Translations under genes and position numbers: made by a program
Assembly (NCBI GenBank): GCA_023461035.1
Contig: JAEWOD010000029.1
Coordinates: forward strand, 1-64,000
Source of the DNA: Bacteroidota bacterium
Lineage (GTDB): Bacteria; Bacteroidota; Bacteroidia; Flavobacteriales; Weeksellaceae
Direction: 5' to 3'
Length of the DNA stretch: 64,000 nt
Notes under the pieces: model-generated
The model's database searches: none
The model's input: the letters and a program-made list of their open reading frames with translations, nothing else
What the model was told of the DNA's origin: nothing
Shown here: positions 24,880-33,567 of the stretch, in pieces
Numbering within the stretch: position 1 is the stretch's first letter
How the letters are laid out: the number at the start of each line of letters is the position of its first letter

Positions 24880-25000
24880 TTGTCAAAATGAGAGGAAAAA
24901 AGCTATGTTGATTCCATTAATTTTTGCCGCTGAATGAGTCCTATTTTCTACCTATTCAATTTGGCTTCGCCGAATTAAGATTTCTATCCAATTTCAAAAC
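24880..25000 (+). repeat. Degenerate attC-like site at the right edge of the array
   Basis: GTCAAAATGAGAGG, GCTATGTTGA and TTTTTGCCGCTGAATG follow the same order as the left half of site 3 (GGCAAAATGGCGGG, GCTAAGTTGA, TTTTTGCCGCCGAATG). The right half is hardly recognisable. It marks the transition to core chromosome. Confidence 0.45.
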
Positions 25001-25046
25001 ATCTAATTGCATTGAATTTCTTAAATTCGCAAACTAAATAAGATCT

Positions 25047-26582
25047 ATGTCAGAAGATATTTTCAAGCGAATTATATCGCACGCAAAAGAGTACGGATTC
25101 ATCTTTCAATCCAGTGAAATTTACGACGGACTTTCTGCCGTTTATGATTATGGACAAAACGGAGCCGAACTGAAAAACAACATCAAACAATATTGGTGGA
25201 AAGCCATGGTTCAGCTCAATGAAAATATCGTCGGGATTGATTCTGCCATTTTCATGCACCCTACGACCTGGAAAGCTTCCGGACATGTTGATGCGTTTAA
25301 TGATCCTTTGATAGACAACAAAGATTCCAAAAAACGCTATCGTGCCGATGTTTTGATTGAGGATTATTGCGCAAAAATTGAAGCAAAAATTGACAAAGAA
25401 GTGGAAAAAGCGGCAAAACGTTTTGGAGACGCTTTTGATAAAGCACAATTTCTTGCTACCAACGCCAGAGTTGTGGAATACAAAGAAAAAATCGATGCTA
25501 TTCTCAGCCGCATGGCGAAATCTCTGGAAACCGAAAATCTGGCCGATGTAAAAGCTTTGATCGAAGAATTGGAAATCGCTGATCCGCTTACTGGTTCCAA
25601 AAATTGGACAGAAGTTCGTCAGTTCAATCTGATGTTCGGAACGAAACTGGGAGCTACTGCCGATACTGCAATGGATTTATATCTGCGCCCTGAAACGGCT
25701 CAAGGTATTTTTGTCAATTTCCTGAATGTCCAAAAAACCGGACGAATGAAAATTCCGTTCGGAATAGCGCAAATCGGAAAAGCATTTAGAAATGAGATTG
25801 TTGCAAGACAATTCATCTTCCGTATGCGTGAGTTTGAACAAATGGAAATGCAGTTTTTTGTACAACCCGGCACCGAATTGGAATGGTACGAAAGATGGAA
25901 ACAAACCCGTTTGAATTGGCACCAATCGCTTGGTTTGGGTGAGGAAAATTATCGTTTCCATGACCATGAAAAATTGGCGCATTATGCCAATGCTGCTTCC
26001 GATATTGAATTCAAATTCCCGTTTGGTTTCAAAGAATTGGAAGGAATTCATTCGAGAACCGATTTCGATTTGAGTTCACACGAAAAATATTCAAGCAAAA
26101 AATTACAATATTTCGACAACGAGTTAAACCAGCATTATGTTCCTTATGTAGTGGAAACTTCAGTTGGTTTGGATCGTTTATTCCTTGCCGTTTTCTCTAA
26201 CTCACTGAAAGACGAAATGCTGGAAGACGGAAGCGAACGCACCGTTTTGAGCTTACCTCCTGCCCTGGCTCCGATTAAAGCAGCTATTTTGCCATTGGTC
26301 AAAAAAGACGGTTTGCCGGAGTTTGCGGAGAAAATTTTCAATGATTTGCGTTTGGATTTCAATGTGATGTACGAAGACAAAGATTCCATCGGGAAACGTT
26401 ACCGCCGTATGGATGCCATCGGAACGCCTTTCTGTATCACAGTTGACCATGATTCGCTGAATGATAATTCGGTGACGCTACGTTATAGGGACACGATGAA
26501 ACAGGAAAGAATCCCGGTTGAAAAACTATCGGAAATCATTGACAAAGAAGTGAATATGAAATATTTGCTGGCGAAGATTTGA
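25047..26582 (+). CDS. glyS: Glycine--tRNA ligase
   Basis: This 511-residue class II synthetase charges tRNA-Gly with glycine in the cytoplasm. The homodimeric (bacterial/eukaryal) type is shown by the N-terminal AKEYGFIFQSSEIY and DYGQNGAELK, motif 2-like LRPETAQGIF, FRNEIVARQF, and the C-terminal anticodon-binding domain (LAPIKAAILPL, KRYRRMDAIGTPFCITVD). The length is normal. It is the first clear housekeeping gene right of the cassette array. Confidence 0.96.
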   Translation: MSEDIFKRIISHAKEYGFIFQSSEIYDGLSAVYDYGQNGAELKNNIKQYWWKAMVQLNENIVGIDSAIFMHPTTWKASGHVDAFNDPLIDNKDSKKRYRADVLIEDYCAKIEAKIDKEVEKAAKRFGDAFDKAQFLATNARVVEYKEKIDAILSRMAKSLETENLADVKALIEELEIADPLTGSKNWTEVRQFNLMFGTKLGATADTAMDLYLRPETAQGIFVNFLNVQKTGRMKIPFGIAQIGKAFRNEIVARQFIFRMREFEQMEMQFFVQPGTELEWYERWKQTRLNWHQSLGLGEENYRFHDHEKLAHYANAASDIEFKFPFGFKELEGIHSRTDFDLSSHEKYSSKKLQYFDNELNQHYVPYVVETSVGLDRLFLAVFSNSLKDEMLEDGSERTVLSLPPALAPIKAAILPLVKKDGLPEFAEKIFNDLRLDFNVMYEDKDSIGKRYRRMDAIGTPFCITVDHDSLNDNSVTLRYRDTMKQERIPVEKLSEIIDKEVNMKYLLAKI

Positions 26583-26712
26583 TATGATTATTTTGAAATC
26601 GAAGATTCGACGAAGTCAATTTTAAATTCTAAATTTTAAATGATATTAACTTTGAGAAAGTTCTGTTTTCACAGATAAACCTTTGTCAAAGTTTTTTATA
26701 TAAACTCATTTT

Positions 26713-27186
26713 ATGCCCAAAATCGAACTTGAAACTTTCATCAAATCTGAAATTGAAATTTGTTTTGATTTGGCGAGAAGCATTGATTTACATCTCATTT
26801 CGACATCGAAAACCCAAGAAAAAGCCATCGATGGCAAAACGTCAGGATTAATTGAACTCAACGAATTTGTGACTTGGGAAGCCATTCATTTGGGTGTAAA
26901 ACAAAGATTAACCTCCAAAATCACCGCTTTTGAACGCCCATTTCATTTCAGAGACGAACAATTAAAAGGTATTTTCAAATCCATCAAACACGATCATTAT
27001 TTCGAATTAATGGATGATAAAGTATTGATGAAAGATGATTTCAATTACGAAGCTCCAATGGGATTTTTAGGCAAAATGGTTGAGTCTTTATTTTTAACCA
27101 ATTATTTGAGAAAATTTTTAGTGGGCCGAAACCAAATGATTAAAGAATATGCCGAGAGTGACCGATGGAAAGAAGTTTTGAAATAA
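26713..27186 (+). CDS. SRPBCC (START-like) domain protein
   Basis: A 157-residue protein with the polyketide cyclase/START-like fold pattern. It has IELETFIKSEIEICFDLARSIDLH at the N-terminus, WEAIHLGVKQRLTSKIT in the middle, the FHFRDEQLKGIFKSIKHDHYFE strand pair, and the C-terminal helix GKMVESLFLTNYLRKFLVGRNQMIK. Members bind hydrophobic ligands; the ligand here is unknown. It stands alone between glyS and a palindromic terminator. Confidence 0.82.
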   Translation: MPKIELETFIKSEIEICFDLARSIDLHLISTSKTQEKAIDGKTSGLIELNEFVTWEAIHLGVKQRLTSKITAFERPFHFRDEQLKGIFKSIKHDHYFELMDDKVLMKDDFNYEAPMGFLGKMVESLFLTNYLRKFLVGRNQMIKEYAESDRWKEVLK

Positions 27187-27225
27187 CAAGTAAAAATTCT
27201 GTCAAAGTTCTGATAAAAAGTCTAA

Positions 27226-27276
27226 AAAAAACCTCCAAGGTTAGATTCAATTTTATGATTAACCTTGGAGGTTTCC
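27226..27276. terminator. Palindromic bidirectional terminator (CCTCCAAGGTTA family)
   Basis: AACCTCCAAGGTTA pairs with TAACCTTGGAGGTT, with A-rich and T-rich flanks. A full relative is at 46768 and a half copy at 47345. Confidence 0.7.
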
Positions 27277-27332
27277 TTGTTTAATTCTATATAATTTCTA
27301 AAGAATTAATTCGTTATAAACTAAATTCAACT

Positions 27333-27914
27333 ATGAAAATCCATCCTTTTTTACTTTTGATGTCTTTGGTTTTTATTTTCCAAAGCTGCGGAAACTCATT
27401 AAATAATTGGAGATATGTTGATCGTTGTTTAAAATGCAAAAAGATTAATTCTATGACAATTGAGCAACGAAATGAGAAATTTCAATTTAAAAACTCAGCT
27501 AAAATAGCTTATGCTTCATTTCCAAAAACAATAGATATGGATATTGAAAGATATTTTGAAAATCTGGAACAAAATCCCGGAACATTCAATATCAATGATT
27601 TCTACGAAGTTAAATTTTTGAATTCAAATCAAATTAACCAATTAAGTGATTTGGTATACAATATAGGTTTCAGAAAAAATATAAATGGAGGACGTTCTGC
27701 TAATTGTTATTTTCCACATAATGCAATTTTATTTCTCAACGAAGAAAATGCACTTTTAGGATATTTGGAAATTTGTTTTGATTGTCATAAATATCGGTCA
27801 AGCAGCGATCATTATACTTTAGGAGAAGAATGCAGCAGTAAAATAAAACTTTTAAGGAGTTTATTTGAAGAAGCTGGAATAACTTACATTAGTTCATTAA
27901 AATCTTTAAAATGA
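27333..27914 (+). CDS. Hypothetical lipoprotein
   Basis: The 193-residue product begins with a lipoprotein signal (LVFIFQSCGN, Cys at 19). The mature part has a CLKCKK pair and a later CFDCHKY pair, which could bind metal or form disulfides. The length and layout match no family I know. It overlaps the acetyltransferase gene by four bases (ATGA) and is probably co-transcribed with it. Confidence 0.75.
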   Translation: MKIHPFLLLMSLVFIFQSCGNSLNNWRYVDRCLKCKKINSMTIEQRNEKFQFKNSAKIAYASFPKTIDMDIERYFENLEQNPGTFNINDFYEVKFLNSNQINQLSDLVYNIGFRKNINGGRSANCYFPHNAILFLNEENALLGYLEICFDCHKYRSSSDHYTLGEECSSKIKLLRSLFEEAGITYISSLKSLK

Positions 27915-28447
27915 AAATCCGCCTTGAAACCCCGCGTCTAATCCTACGTGAAATCGAGTTAACGGACGTTGAAGATATGTTTGAAATGGATTCCGATCCG
28001 GAAGTTCATAAATACATCTTGCAAAGTCCTGTTCAGTCAAAAGACGAGATTCTGGAAGTAGTCAATATGCTCCGGAACCAATATGCTGAAAATGGTATTG
28101 CACGCTGGGCAGTCGTGGATAAAAACACCGGAGAAATGCTGGGTTGGTGCGGAATCAAATATTATATGGACGAACTAAACGGCCATCAGAATTTCTATGA
28201 GCACGGTTATCGGTTCAAACAGAAACATTGGGGCAAGGGCTATGCGACCGAATCAAGCAAAGTGGTTTTGGATTGGGCTTTTAAAAATTTAAATACAGAA
28301 ACCATTTATGCGATTACCGATTTAGACAATGCTGCTTCTATCCATGTTTTGAACAAATTAGGATTTGAGCTCAAAGAAGTTTTTCCGTATGATGAAAATC
28401 TTGATTGTAATTGGTTTGAATTAAAAAAAGAAAATATCGTTTTATAG
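27911..28447 (+). CDS. GNAT-family N-acetyltransferase (RimJ/RimL type)
   Basis: A 178-residue GNAT protein: LETPRLILREIELTDVEDMFEM at the N-terminus, the acetyl-CoA loop region YRFKQKHWGKGYATESSKVVL (about 101-121), and ITDLDNAASIHVLNKLGF typical of RimJ/RimL-like enzymes. It should transfer an acetyl group from acetyl-CoA to an amine, in this subgroup often protein N-termini or antibiotics. The substrate is unassigned. The gene start overlaps the lipoprotein stop. Confidence 0.88.
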   Translation: MKIRLETPRLILREIELTDVEDMFEMDSDPEVHKYILQSPVQSKDEILEVVNMLRNQYAENGIARWAVVDKNTGEMLGWCGIKYYMDELNGHQNFYEHGYRFKQKHWGKGYATESSKVVLDWAFKNLNTETIYAITDLDNAASIHVLNKLGFELKEVFPYDENLDCNWFELKKENIVL

Positions 28448-28448
28448 A

Positions 28449-29276
28449 TTATCTTTTCAAAACTTCCCAAGCTCCCATAACATCACCATCCCGCAAAAGA
28501 TCTTTGGCATGAAGATGTGCGATTTTGTCGTCTCTAAATTCTCCTTGTAACAAACTTTCTATGTTTCCCAACATAGCCAATTCATTTCCGGTAAAGTGAT
28601 GACTCAAACGAATTTCGTTTGGCAAAGCATCCACTCCTATTCCTTTTGTAACCAGCGGCTTAGGTATTTCAAACAGCGAGTCACCGTTGGAATGCGTGTA
28701 CCAGGATTCGCCCATCCGACCGACCAAATCTATTTTCCGAGTATCAATCTGGCCTCTTTCATTCAATACCGATTCGTCCACATGAATCATCACAACCTCA
28801 CAAACCACCAAAGTTCCGGCTCCGCCACCATCACCCAGATAAATCAAATCTTTGACTTTACATTCAAAAGAAGCTTTTGACTCTTTCACACGCGGGGGTT
28901 TCACCTTCTGAGAAGGGACTTCTGTAAATCCTGCTTTATGAAATTCGTTCACGCCCCTTTCGTATTCGGTACTGGAAAGTGAACTTTGATGAACGATGTC
29001 GTATGAAACAGTATTAATTACACATTCTCGCACTTGTTCTATATTTTCCAACGTATGTTTCGTCGTCGTATCCCGTACTCTACGTGAAGGAGAAAACACC
29101 AAAATAGGTGGATTGGAACTGAAAACATTGAAAAAACTAAACGGACTCAGATTTACATTGCCTTCACCATCCACTGTACTGACCAATGCGATGGGTCTTG
29201 GAGCTACTGCATTTTGTAAATATTGAATGGATTCGGCCGGCGTTACCTGCGTTGTATCTATTGTTTTTATACTCAT
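28449..29276 (-). CDS. Flavin reductase-like FMN-binding split-barrel protein
   Basis: This 275-residue protein begins with YLQNAVAPRPIALVSTVDGEGNVNLSPFSFFNVFSSNPP, the typical split-barrel flavin-reductase N-terminus, followed by DTTKHTLENI and NTVSYDIV. It should bind FMN and either reduce flavin with NAD(P)H or act as a flavoprotein electron carrier. The C-terminal 60 residues are an extension commonly seen in the DIM6/NTAB group. It is convergent with the GNAT gene, with ends one base apart. Confidence 0.86.
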   Translation of the reverse strand: MSIKTIDTTQVTPAESIQYLQNAVAPRPIALVSTVDGEGNVNLSPFSFFNVFSSNPPILVFSPSRRVRDTTTKHTLENIEQVRECVINTVSYDIVHQSSLSSTEYERGVNEFHKAGFTEVPSQKVKPPRVKESKASFECKVKDLIYLGDGGGAGTLVVCEVVMIHVDESVLNERGQIDTRKIDLVGRMGESWYTHSNGDSLFEIPKPLVTKGIGVDALPNEIRLSHHFTGNELAMLGNIESLLQGEFRDDKIAHLHAKDLLRDGDVMGAWEVLKR

Positions 29277-29432
29277 TTCTGCTATATCTTAATTTGATTT
29301 GTCAAAGATAGAAAGATTTAGAGCTTAACACAATTTGTAGTTTTTTAACAAGCAATTAGGGTTTGAATTCCCATTTCGGAACAATGGTTGTTTATTAACA
29401 TTAATTAAATCATTAATCTTAAAAATTTAGAA

Positions 29433-29624
29433 ATGAATAAGTTAGAATTAGAAGGAAAGTGGAACCAAATCAAAGGTGCTTTCAAACAGAAATACGGAGA
29501 ATGGTTCAATGACGATGAGGCATTCATAAATGGACAATATGATGAAGTGATTGGTAAAATTCAGGAGAAATCCGGAAAAACCAAGGAAGAAGTTGAAAGA
29601 TTGATTCAAAATTGGAAAGATTGA
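29433..29624 (+). CDS. CsbD-family stress protein
   Basis: A 63-residue charged protein with the CsbD pattern: NKLELEGKWNQIKGAFKQKYGE, then DEVIGKIQEKSGKTKEEVERLI. CsbD proteins accumulate under general stress in many bacteria; the biochemical role is unknown. It is a monocistronic gene with a strong terminator directly downstream. Confidence 0.9.
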   Translation: MNKLELEGKWNQIKGAFKQKYGEWFNDDEAFINGQYDEVIGKIQEKSGKTKEEVERLIQNWKD

Positions 29625-29656
29625 TTCACTATTTCTTTCCAAAGCTAATCTAATAT

Positions 29657-29683
29657 ATGCCCGGCAATCCGGGCATTTTTTTG
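29657..29683 (+). terminator. Intrinsic terminator after the csbD-like gene
   Basis: ATGCCCGG, a CAAT loop and CCGGGCAT are followed by seven T. Confidence 0.88.
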
Positions 29684-29686
29684 TAC

Positions 29687-29694
29687 TAAATTTG
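29687..29694 (+). promoter_or_regulatory. -7 promoter box of aat
   Basis: TAAATTTG lies directly after the preceding terminator and about 30 bp before the ATG at 29725, which supports that start over a GTG at 29692. Confidence 0.6.
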
Positions 29695-29724
29695 CGTGGG
29701 GGCAAGAGTAACCATGAAATAAAA

Positions 29725-30357
29725 ATGAAAAAATTAACTGAACAACTGATTTTTCCCGATTATTCCGAAACCGACAAATTCGGCATCATTGCTTATGGTG
29801 GAGATTTAAGTGTTGAAAGGTTGAAACTGGCTTATCAGAAAGGTATTTTCCCCTGGTTTAATGAAAACGAACCTATTCTCTGGTGGTTTCCTGATCCGCG
29901 GTTTGTACTATTTCCAAAAGAATTGAAAGTTTCCAAATCCATGAAAAAAATCCTGCGTGATGAAGTATTTCAATTTACTGAAAATCAATGTTTTGAAGAT
30001 GTTATTTTCAATTGTCGAAAAATAAAAAGGCCGGGACAAAAAGGAAGTTGGATTACCGACGAGATGATGAATGCCTATATAAGACTACATGAATTAGGAA
30101 TTGCAAAAAGTGTAGAAGTCTGGCAAAATGATAAATTGGTTGGCGGATTTTATGGAATCCAAATAAATAAAATTTTCTGTGGTGAAAGTATGTTTACCAA
30201 AGTTTCAAATGCATCCAAAGCCGGATTTATTTATTTCGTCAGTAAATATTCGACTCAATTTGAATTAATTGATTGTCAGGTCTATACTGAGCATTTGGAG
30301 AGTTTGGGAGCCAAAGAAATTTCAGCCGATGAATTTCTAAGCTATCTGAATCCTTGA
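29725..30357 (+). CDS. aat: Leucyl/phenylalanyl-tRNA--protein transferase
   Basis: The 210-residue enzyme moves Leu or Phe from tRNA to proteins starting with Arg or Lys, marking them for ClpAP degradation (N-degron pathway). Family landmarks are YQKGIFPWFNENEPILWWFPDPRFVL near the N-terminus, GSWITDEMMNAYIRLHELG, and the C-terminal FCGESMF with VYTEHLESLGA. The length is normal. The longer frame from GTG 29692 overlaps the promoter box and is rejected. Confidence 0.93.
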   Translation: MKKLTEQLIFPDYSETDKFGIIAYGGDLSVERLKLAYQKGIFPWFNENEPILWWFPDPRFVLFPKELKVSKSMKKILRDEVFQFTENQCFEDVIFNCRKIKRPGQKGSWITDEMMNAYIRLHELGIAKSVEVWQNDKLVGGFYGIQINKIFCGESMFTKVSNASKAGFIYFVSKYSTQFELIDCQVYTEHLESLGAKEISADEFLSYLNP

Positions 30358-30464
30358 TTATTTTCTGTATTTGAACAGAGTACAATAAATTTCATACAAC
30401 AAGATGAATGGGAATGCGAAAATAATTAATAATTCGTTTAAAATTCGTTTCATTGAATAAAAAA

Positions 30465-30502
30465 TAAAAAAGCAATCAACTGAATTTCAATTAATTGCTT
30501 TA
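30465..30502 (-). terminator. Terminator of the tRNA-Gln gene
   Basis: On the minus strand AGCAAT and ATTGCT bracket a loop and are followed by a T-run, directly downstream of the tRNA. Confidence 0.65.
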
Positions 30503-30507
30503 AAAAT

Positions 30508-30581
30508 TGGTAGACCCACAGGGATTCGAACCCCGACAAACGGTACCAAAAACCGGTGTGCTACCGTTACACCATGGGTCT
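30508..30581 (-). tRNA. tRNA-Gln (anticodon TTG), CCA encoded
   Basis: On the minus strand the acceptor AGACCCA pairs with TGGGTCT, a D arm with GTG/CAC and AACGGTAG follows, and the anticodon loop TTTTGGT is closed by CGGT/ACCG. The T arm GGGGTTCGAATCCC is standard, with discriminator A and encoded CCA. The loop gives anticodon TTG, hence Gln (CAA/CAG). It stands alone between aat and guaA. Confidence 0.93.
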
Positions 30582-30647
30582 GCCTTAAATTGCGAGTGCA
30601 AATATAATTTAATTTTCTATTTTCACAAATAACATTTTAAAGTTTTT

Positions 30648-32180
30648 TTATTCCCACTCTATTGTTGCAGGCGGCTTTGAGCTTATATCGTATGCCACCC
30701 GGTTTATTCCTTTGACTTCATTGATGATACGGCTGGAAACCAATTCCAAAAATTCATAAGGTAATTTGGACCAAGTCGCCGTCATAAAGTCAATCGTGTT
30801 GGCCGAACGCACCACAGCGGTGTATTCGTAAGTTCGTTCATCCCCCATCACGCCTACCGATTTCACCGGCAAAAGCACTACAAATGCCTGACTTACTTCA
30901 TCATACAAATTGTGATTGTATAATTCCTGAATGAAAATATCGTCCGCTTCCTGTAAAATTCTTACTTTTTCCTCATCTACTTCTCCTAACACACGAATTC
31001 CCAAACCGGGACCGGGAAACGGATGACGATAAACCAATTCTCTCGGAATTCCCAGCTCTACTCCTACTTTTCGTACTTCGTCTTTGAATAATTCGCGAAG
31101 CGGTTCCAGCAATTTCAATTTCATCGTTTCTGGCAATCCGCCTACATTATGGTGTGATTTAATTGTTGCCGAAGGCCCTTTTACCGATTGGGATTCAATC
31201 ACATCGGGATAAATCGTTCCTTGTGCCAGAAATTCGGCATCTTCAAATTTATGGGATTCGGCATCAAAAACTTTGATAAATTCACGCCCAATGATTTTTC
31301 GCTTTTCTTCCGGATCCGATATACCTTTCAGTTTCGACATAAACTGTTCCTGTGCATCCACCATTTTGATGTTCATATGGAAATGCTTGCCGTAATTTTC
31401 CATTACTTTTTTGCCTTCATCTTTGCGCAAAAGTCCGGTATCCACAAAAATACAATTCAGTTGATCGCCAATTGCCTTATGAATCAAAACCGCCGCCACA
31501 GAGGAATCTACTCCTCCTGATAAACCTAAAATCACTTTTTTATCTCCGACTACTTCTTTGATTCGCTGAACTTCGGTTGAAATAAAATCGGTCAGTTCCC
31601 AATTCTTTTCACATTGACAAATATTAAATACAAAATTCTCCAAAATCTTACTTCCAAATTCGGTATGTGAAACTTCGGGATGAAACTGAACCGCATAAAT
31701 TTTCTTTTCTTCGTTGACTATGGAAGCGATGTCTATATTGGACTTCCCTGCAATTTTAAATCCGCCGGGCAGCTCTGAAACCTCATCAAAATGGCTCATC
31801 CAAACAGTAGAATTTTCCGGTACATTTTGAAACAAAGCAGAAGTTTCAGTGATCTGAAATGCCGATTTCCCATATTCGCCCTTCTCTCCTTTTTTCACTT
31901 TTCCGTCCAGCAAATGAGCTGTCAACTGCATTCCGTAACAAATCCCAAAAACCGGAATATTCTGTTCGTACAAAGATTTTTCAACCAATGCCGCGTCTTC
32001 GGCAAAAACCGACGAAGGTCCGCCCGAAAGGATAATTCCCTTGGGTTGTTTGCTCAAAATTTCTTCGAGCGAAGCATTGAAAGGAAGGATTTCGGCATAC
32101 ACACCGAACTCACGTATTCTCCTGGCTATTAATTGATTGTACTGCGAACCGAAGTCCAGAATGATGATTCCGTTTGTCAT
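30648..32180 (-). CDS. guaA: GMP synthase (glutamine-hydrolysing)
   Basis: This 510-residue enzyme converts XMP to GMP with ATP and glutamine. Visible parts are the N-terminal class I amidotransferase (ILDFGSQYN, GICYGMQ with the nucleophilic Cys, QFHPEVSHTE), the ATP-pyrophosphatase P-loop LSGGVDSS, and the dimerisation domain ending DISSKPPATIEWE. The frame could begin at 32198, but a TATTTTTG -7 box at 32196-32203 overlaps that start, so ATG 32180 is used. Confidence 0.96.
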   Translation of the reverse strand: MTNGIIILDFGSQYNQLIARRIREFGVYAEILPFNASLEEILSKQPKGIILSGGPSSVFAEDAALVEKSLYEQNIPVFGICYGMQLTAHLLDGKVKKGEKGEYGKSAFQITETSALFQNVPENSTVWMSHFDEVSELPGGFKIAGKSNIDIASIVNEEKKIYAVQFHPEVSHTEFGSKILENFVFNICQCEKNWELTDFISTEVQRIKEVVGDKKVILGLSGGVDSSVAAVLIHKAIGDQLNCIFVDTGLLRKDEGKKVMENYGKHFHMNIKMVDAQEQFMSKLKGISDPEEKRKIIGREFIKVFDAESHKFEDAEFLAQGTIYPDVIESQSVKGPSATIKSHHNVGGLPETMKLKLLEPLRELFKDEVRKVGVELGIPRELVYRHPFPGPGLGIRVLGEVDEEKVRILQEADDIFIQELYNHNLYDEVSQAFVVLLPVKSVGVMGDERTYEYTAVVRSANTIDFMTATWSKLPYEFLELVSSRIINEVKGINRVAYDISSKPPATIEWE

Positions 32181-32195
32181 TGTGCGAAGTTTGCG

Positions 32196-32203
32196 CAAAA
32201 ATA
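32196..32203 (-). promoter_or_regulatory. -7 promoter box of guaA
   Basis: TATTTTTG on the minus strand fits TAnnTTTG and lies 16-23 bp upstream of the guaA ATG. Confidence 0.55.
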
Positions 32204-32293
32204 CTATTCAATTACGAATTTAGAATTACGAAATACGAATTATTTGTCTTTTGTTTTATGTTTCGGACTAAATCATTTATAGAATAAAAATTG

Positions 32294-32301
32294 TAAATTT
32301 G
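32294..32301 (+). promoter_or_regulatory. -7 promoter box of toxin-antitoxin locus 1
   Basis: TAAATTTG followed by ATAAAA resembles TAATTTTG plus ATAAAA upstream of the paralogous locus 2, and sets the antitoxin start at 32320. Confidence 0.6.
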
Positions 32302-32319
32302 ATAAAAATCAGAAAGAGA

Positions 32320-32544
32320 ATGAGTACTGCTGAATTAAAATTAGATATCATCAACCGAATAACAAACCTAAAAGAAGCTCATATCATTGAAGAAATTAAA
32401 AATCTTCTTGATTTTGAATTGGATAAAAGTGTTTACCATTTAAGTGTTGAACAAAGAAAGAGGTTGACTGAGGCTAAGGCTGATAAAATATTAACGGAAA
32501 CAGATGCAAACAGTGAAATCGAAAAATGGCTGAACGAGAAATAA
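32320..32544 (+). CDS. Antitoxin of toxin-antitoxin locus 1
   Basis: The 74-residue protein (MSTAELKLDIINRITNLKE at the start, EIEKWLNEK at the end) belongs to the small Bacteroidota antitoxins paired with RelE/ParE toxins. Its relative at 34508 shares the ELK-I-ISxI start, LSxEQR and the EKWLN end. Its 3' end overlaps the toxin frame by 19 bases. The toxin is broken, so this may be an orphan antitoxin able to neutralise the related toxin at 34227. Confidence 0.75.
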   Translation: MSTAELKLDIINRITNLKEAHIIEEIKNLLDFELDKSVYHLSVEQRKRLTEAKADKILTETDANSEIEKWLNEK

Positions 32545-32828
32545 ATTGAACCGAAAGAGCTAATTTTGAAAGAAAAGAAATTCTCGAATATTGGATTAAC
32601 CGAAATAAATCAAAAACTTACAGTGTTAAACTGAACAAACTCTTCATTGATGCAATAAGAAAGATTGCCAGCTCTCCTGAAATCGGGAGAAAAACAGATT
32701 TTGATGAAAATGTCCGCTTAAAAATTGTGCGAGATTATCTGCTTTTCTACGAATACGACGAAAAACAAATTAAAATATTATCGGTTTGGGATGGAAACAG
32801 AGATCAACGCAAACTTGAAATTAAATAA
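32526..32828 (+). pseudogene. RelE/ParE-type toxin with in-frame TGA
   Basis: From ATG 32526 the frame reads MAEREIN, then TGA at 32547-32549, then continues without interruption (TERANFERKEILEYWINRNKS) to a TAA at 32826. The intact paralogue at 34227 reads MVEQIIWSEKAAFERKEILAYW, so the TGA replaces the Trp codon TGG by a single G-to-A change. The remaining 92 codons keep the toxin pattern (SPEIGRKTDF, KIVRDYLLFYEY, ILSVWDGNRDQRKL), so the loss looks recent. An internal restart is possible but would lack the N-terminal strand. Confidence 0.85.
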
Positions 32829-32874
32829 GCCATGTTATTATTGTGTGAAGTTTGCATAAAATGTGATTTTATGT

Positions 32875-33558
32875 TTATTGAATTAATTCCTTGATTTCAA
32901 CATCACCTTCCAGATTCCGCATTTGGCGTTCGACCCATCCGGCACGTTTGCTAACATAACCACTCGGCGGATTCACACGATATTTTTTAGGGTTTGGAAG
33001 ATTGACAATAATTCGCGCTGCTTCGTTTTTGGTTAATTGAGAAGCCGGTTTTTTAAAGTATCGCTGCGAAGCCGCTTCAATCCCAAACGTCCCGATTCCG
33101 GTTTCCGAAACATTCAGGTACATTTCCAGAATTCGTTCTTTTCCCCAAACCAATTCTATCATAAAAGTAAAATAAGCCTCCAGCCCTTTCCTGACCCAAC
33201 TTCTACCCTGCCAAAGGAAAACGTTTTTGGCAACTTGTTGCGAAATGGTGCTCGCACCTCGCAGTTTTTTCCCTTCGTTCTTTTCATTGAATTGGAGCGC
33301 CTTTTCTATGTGTTTTCGATCAAATCCATTGTGCGAAACAAACAATTGGTCTTCCGAAGCAATCGCTGCAAGTTTGGCAGATTTGGGCATTTTATCCCAG
33401 GAAATATAATCTCTGTGCAAGCCGTTTCCTTCCACTAAACTGTTGATTTGGGTAATGGTAATCGGCGGATTGATCCATTTCAGCACTACAATGTACACCA
33501 ACTGTGCAATGAACAGAATGATAAAAGTTCGTTTTACTATTTTCCAGAGTCTTCTCAT
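32875..33558 (-). CDS. mtgA: Monofunctional peptidoglycan glycosyltransferase
   Basis: A 227-residue membrane-anchored GT51 enzyme with one N-terminal transmembrane segment (FIILFIAQLVYIVVLKW). Family motifs are ASEDQLFVSHNGFD with the catalytic Glu, GASTISQQVAKNVFLW, and GKERILEMYLNV. It polymerises lipid II into glycan strands on the outer face of the inner membrane. The length is typical and there is no transpeptidase domain. Confidence 0.93.
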   Translation of the reverse strand: MRRLWKIVKRTFIILFIAQLVYIVVLKWINPPITITQINSLVEGNGLHRDYISWDKMPKSAKLAAIASEDQLFVSHNGFDRKHIEKALQFNEKNEGKKLRGASTISQQVAKNVFLWQGRSWVRKGLEAYFTFMIELVWGKERILEMYLNVSETGIGTFGIEAASQRYFKKPASQLTKNEAARIIVNLPNPKKYRVNPPSGYVSKRAGWVERQMRNLEGDVEIKELIQ

Positions 33559-33567
33559 AATTCATTT

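Larger units (their letters stand above)
1..25000. mobile_element. Integron-like gene cassette array (no integrase in window)
   Basis: Genes in this stretch are separated by long imperfect inverted repeats of one family, listed individually here as sites. Each site opens with a box ending in TAAC and closes with GTTA-type boxes, and inner arms such as TTGGCAAAATGGCGGG and CCGCCACTTCGCCAA pair with each other. The 5' end of each of the first eight cassettes is complementary to its own 3' box over about 15 bases. That is how integron cassettes are organised, since the attC core is split across the cassette ends on insertion. The array enters from the left of the window and degrades before glyS. 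No tyrosine recombinase is visible, so it would be a cluster of attC-like sites lacking an integrase here. Confidence 0.75.

Noticed and set aside
1..25000. Prophage or transposon explanation of the accessory region
   Set aside because: No transposase, phage structural gene or terminal IS-type repeats are seen. The repeats recur between every gene or small gene group rather than at two ends.
32526..32828. TGA as selenocysteine or recoded Trp codon
   Set aside because: The paralogue has Trp at this position and other genes here use TGA as a normal stop (for example purH). No selenocysteine-insertion structure is apparent, so a nonsense mutation is simpler.
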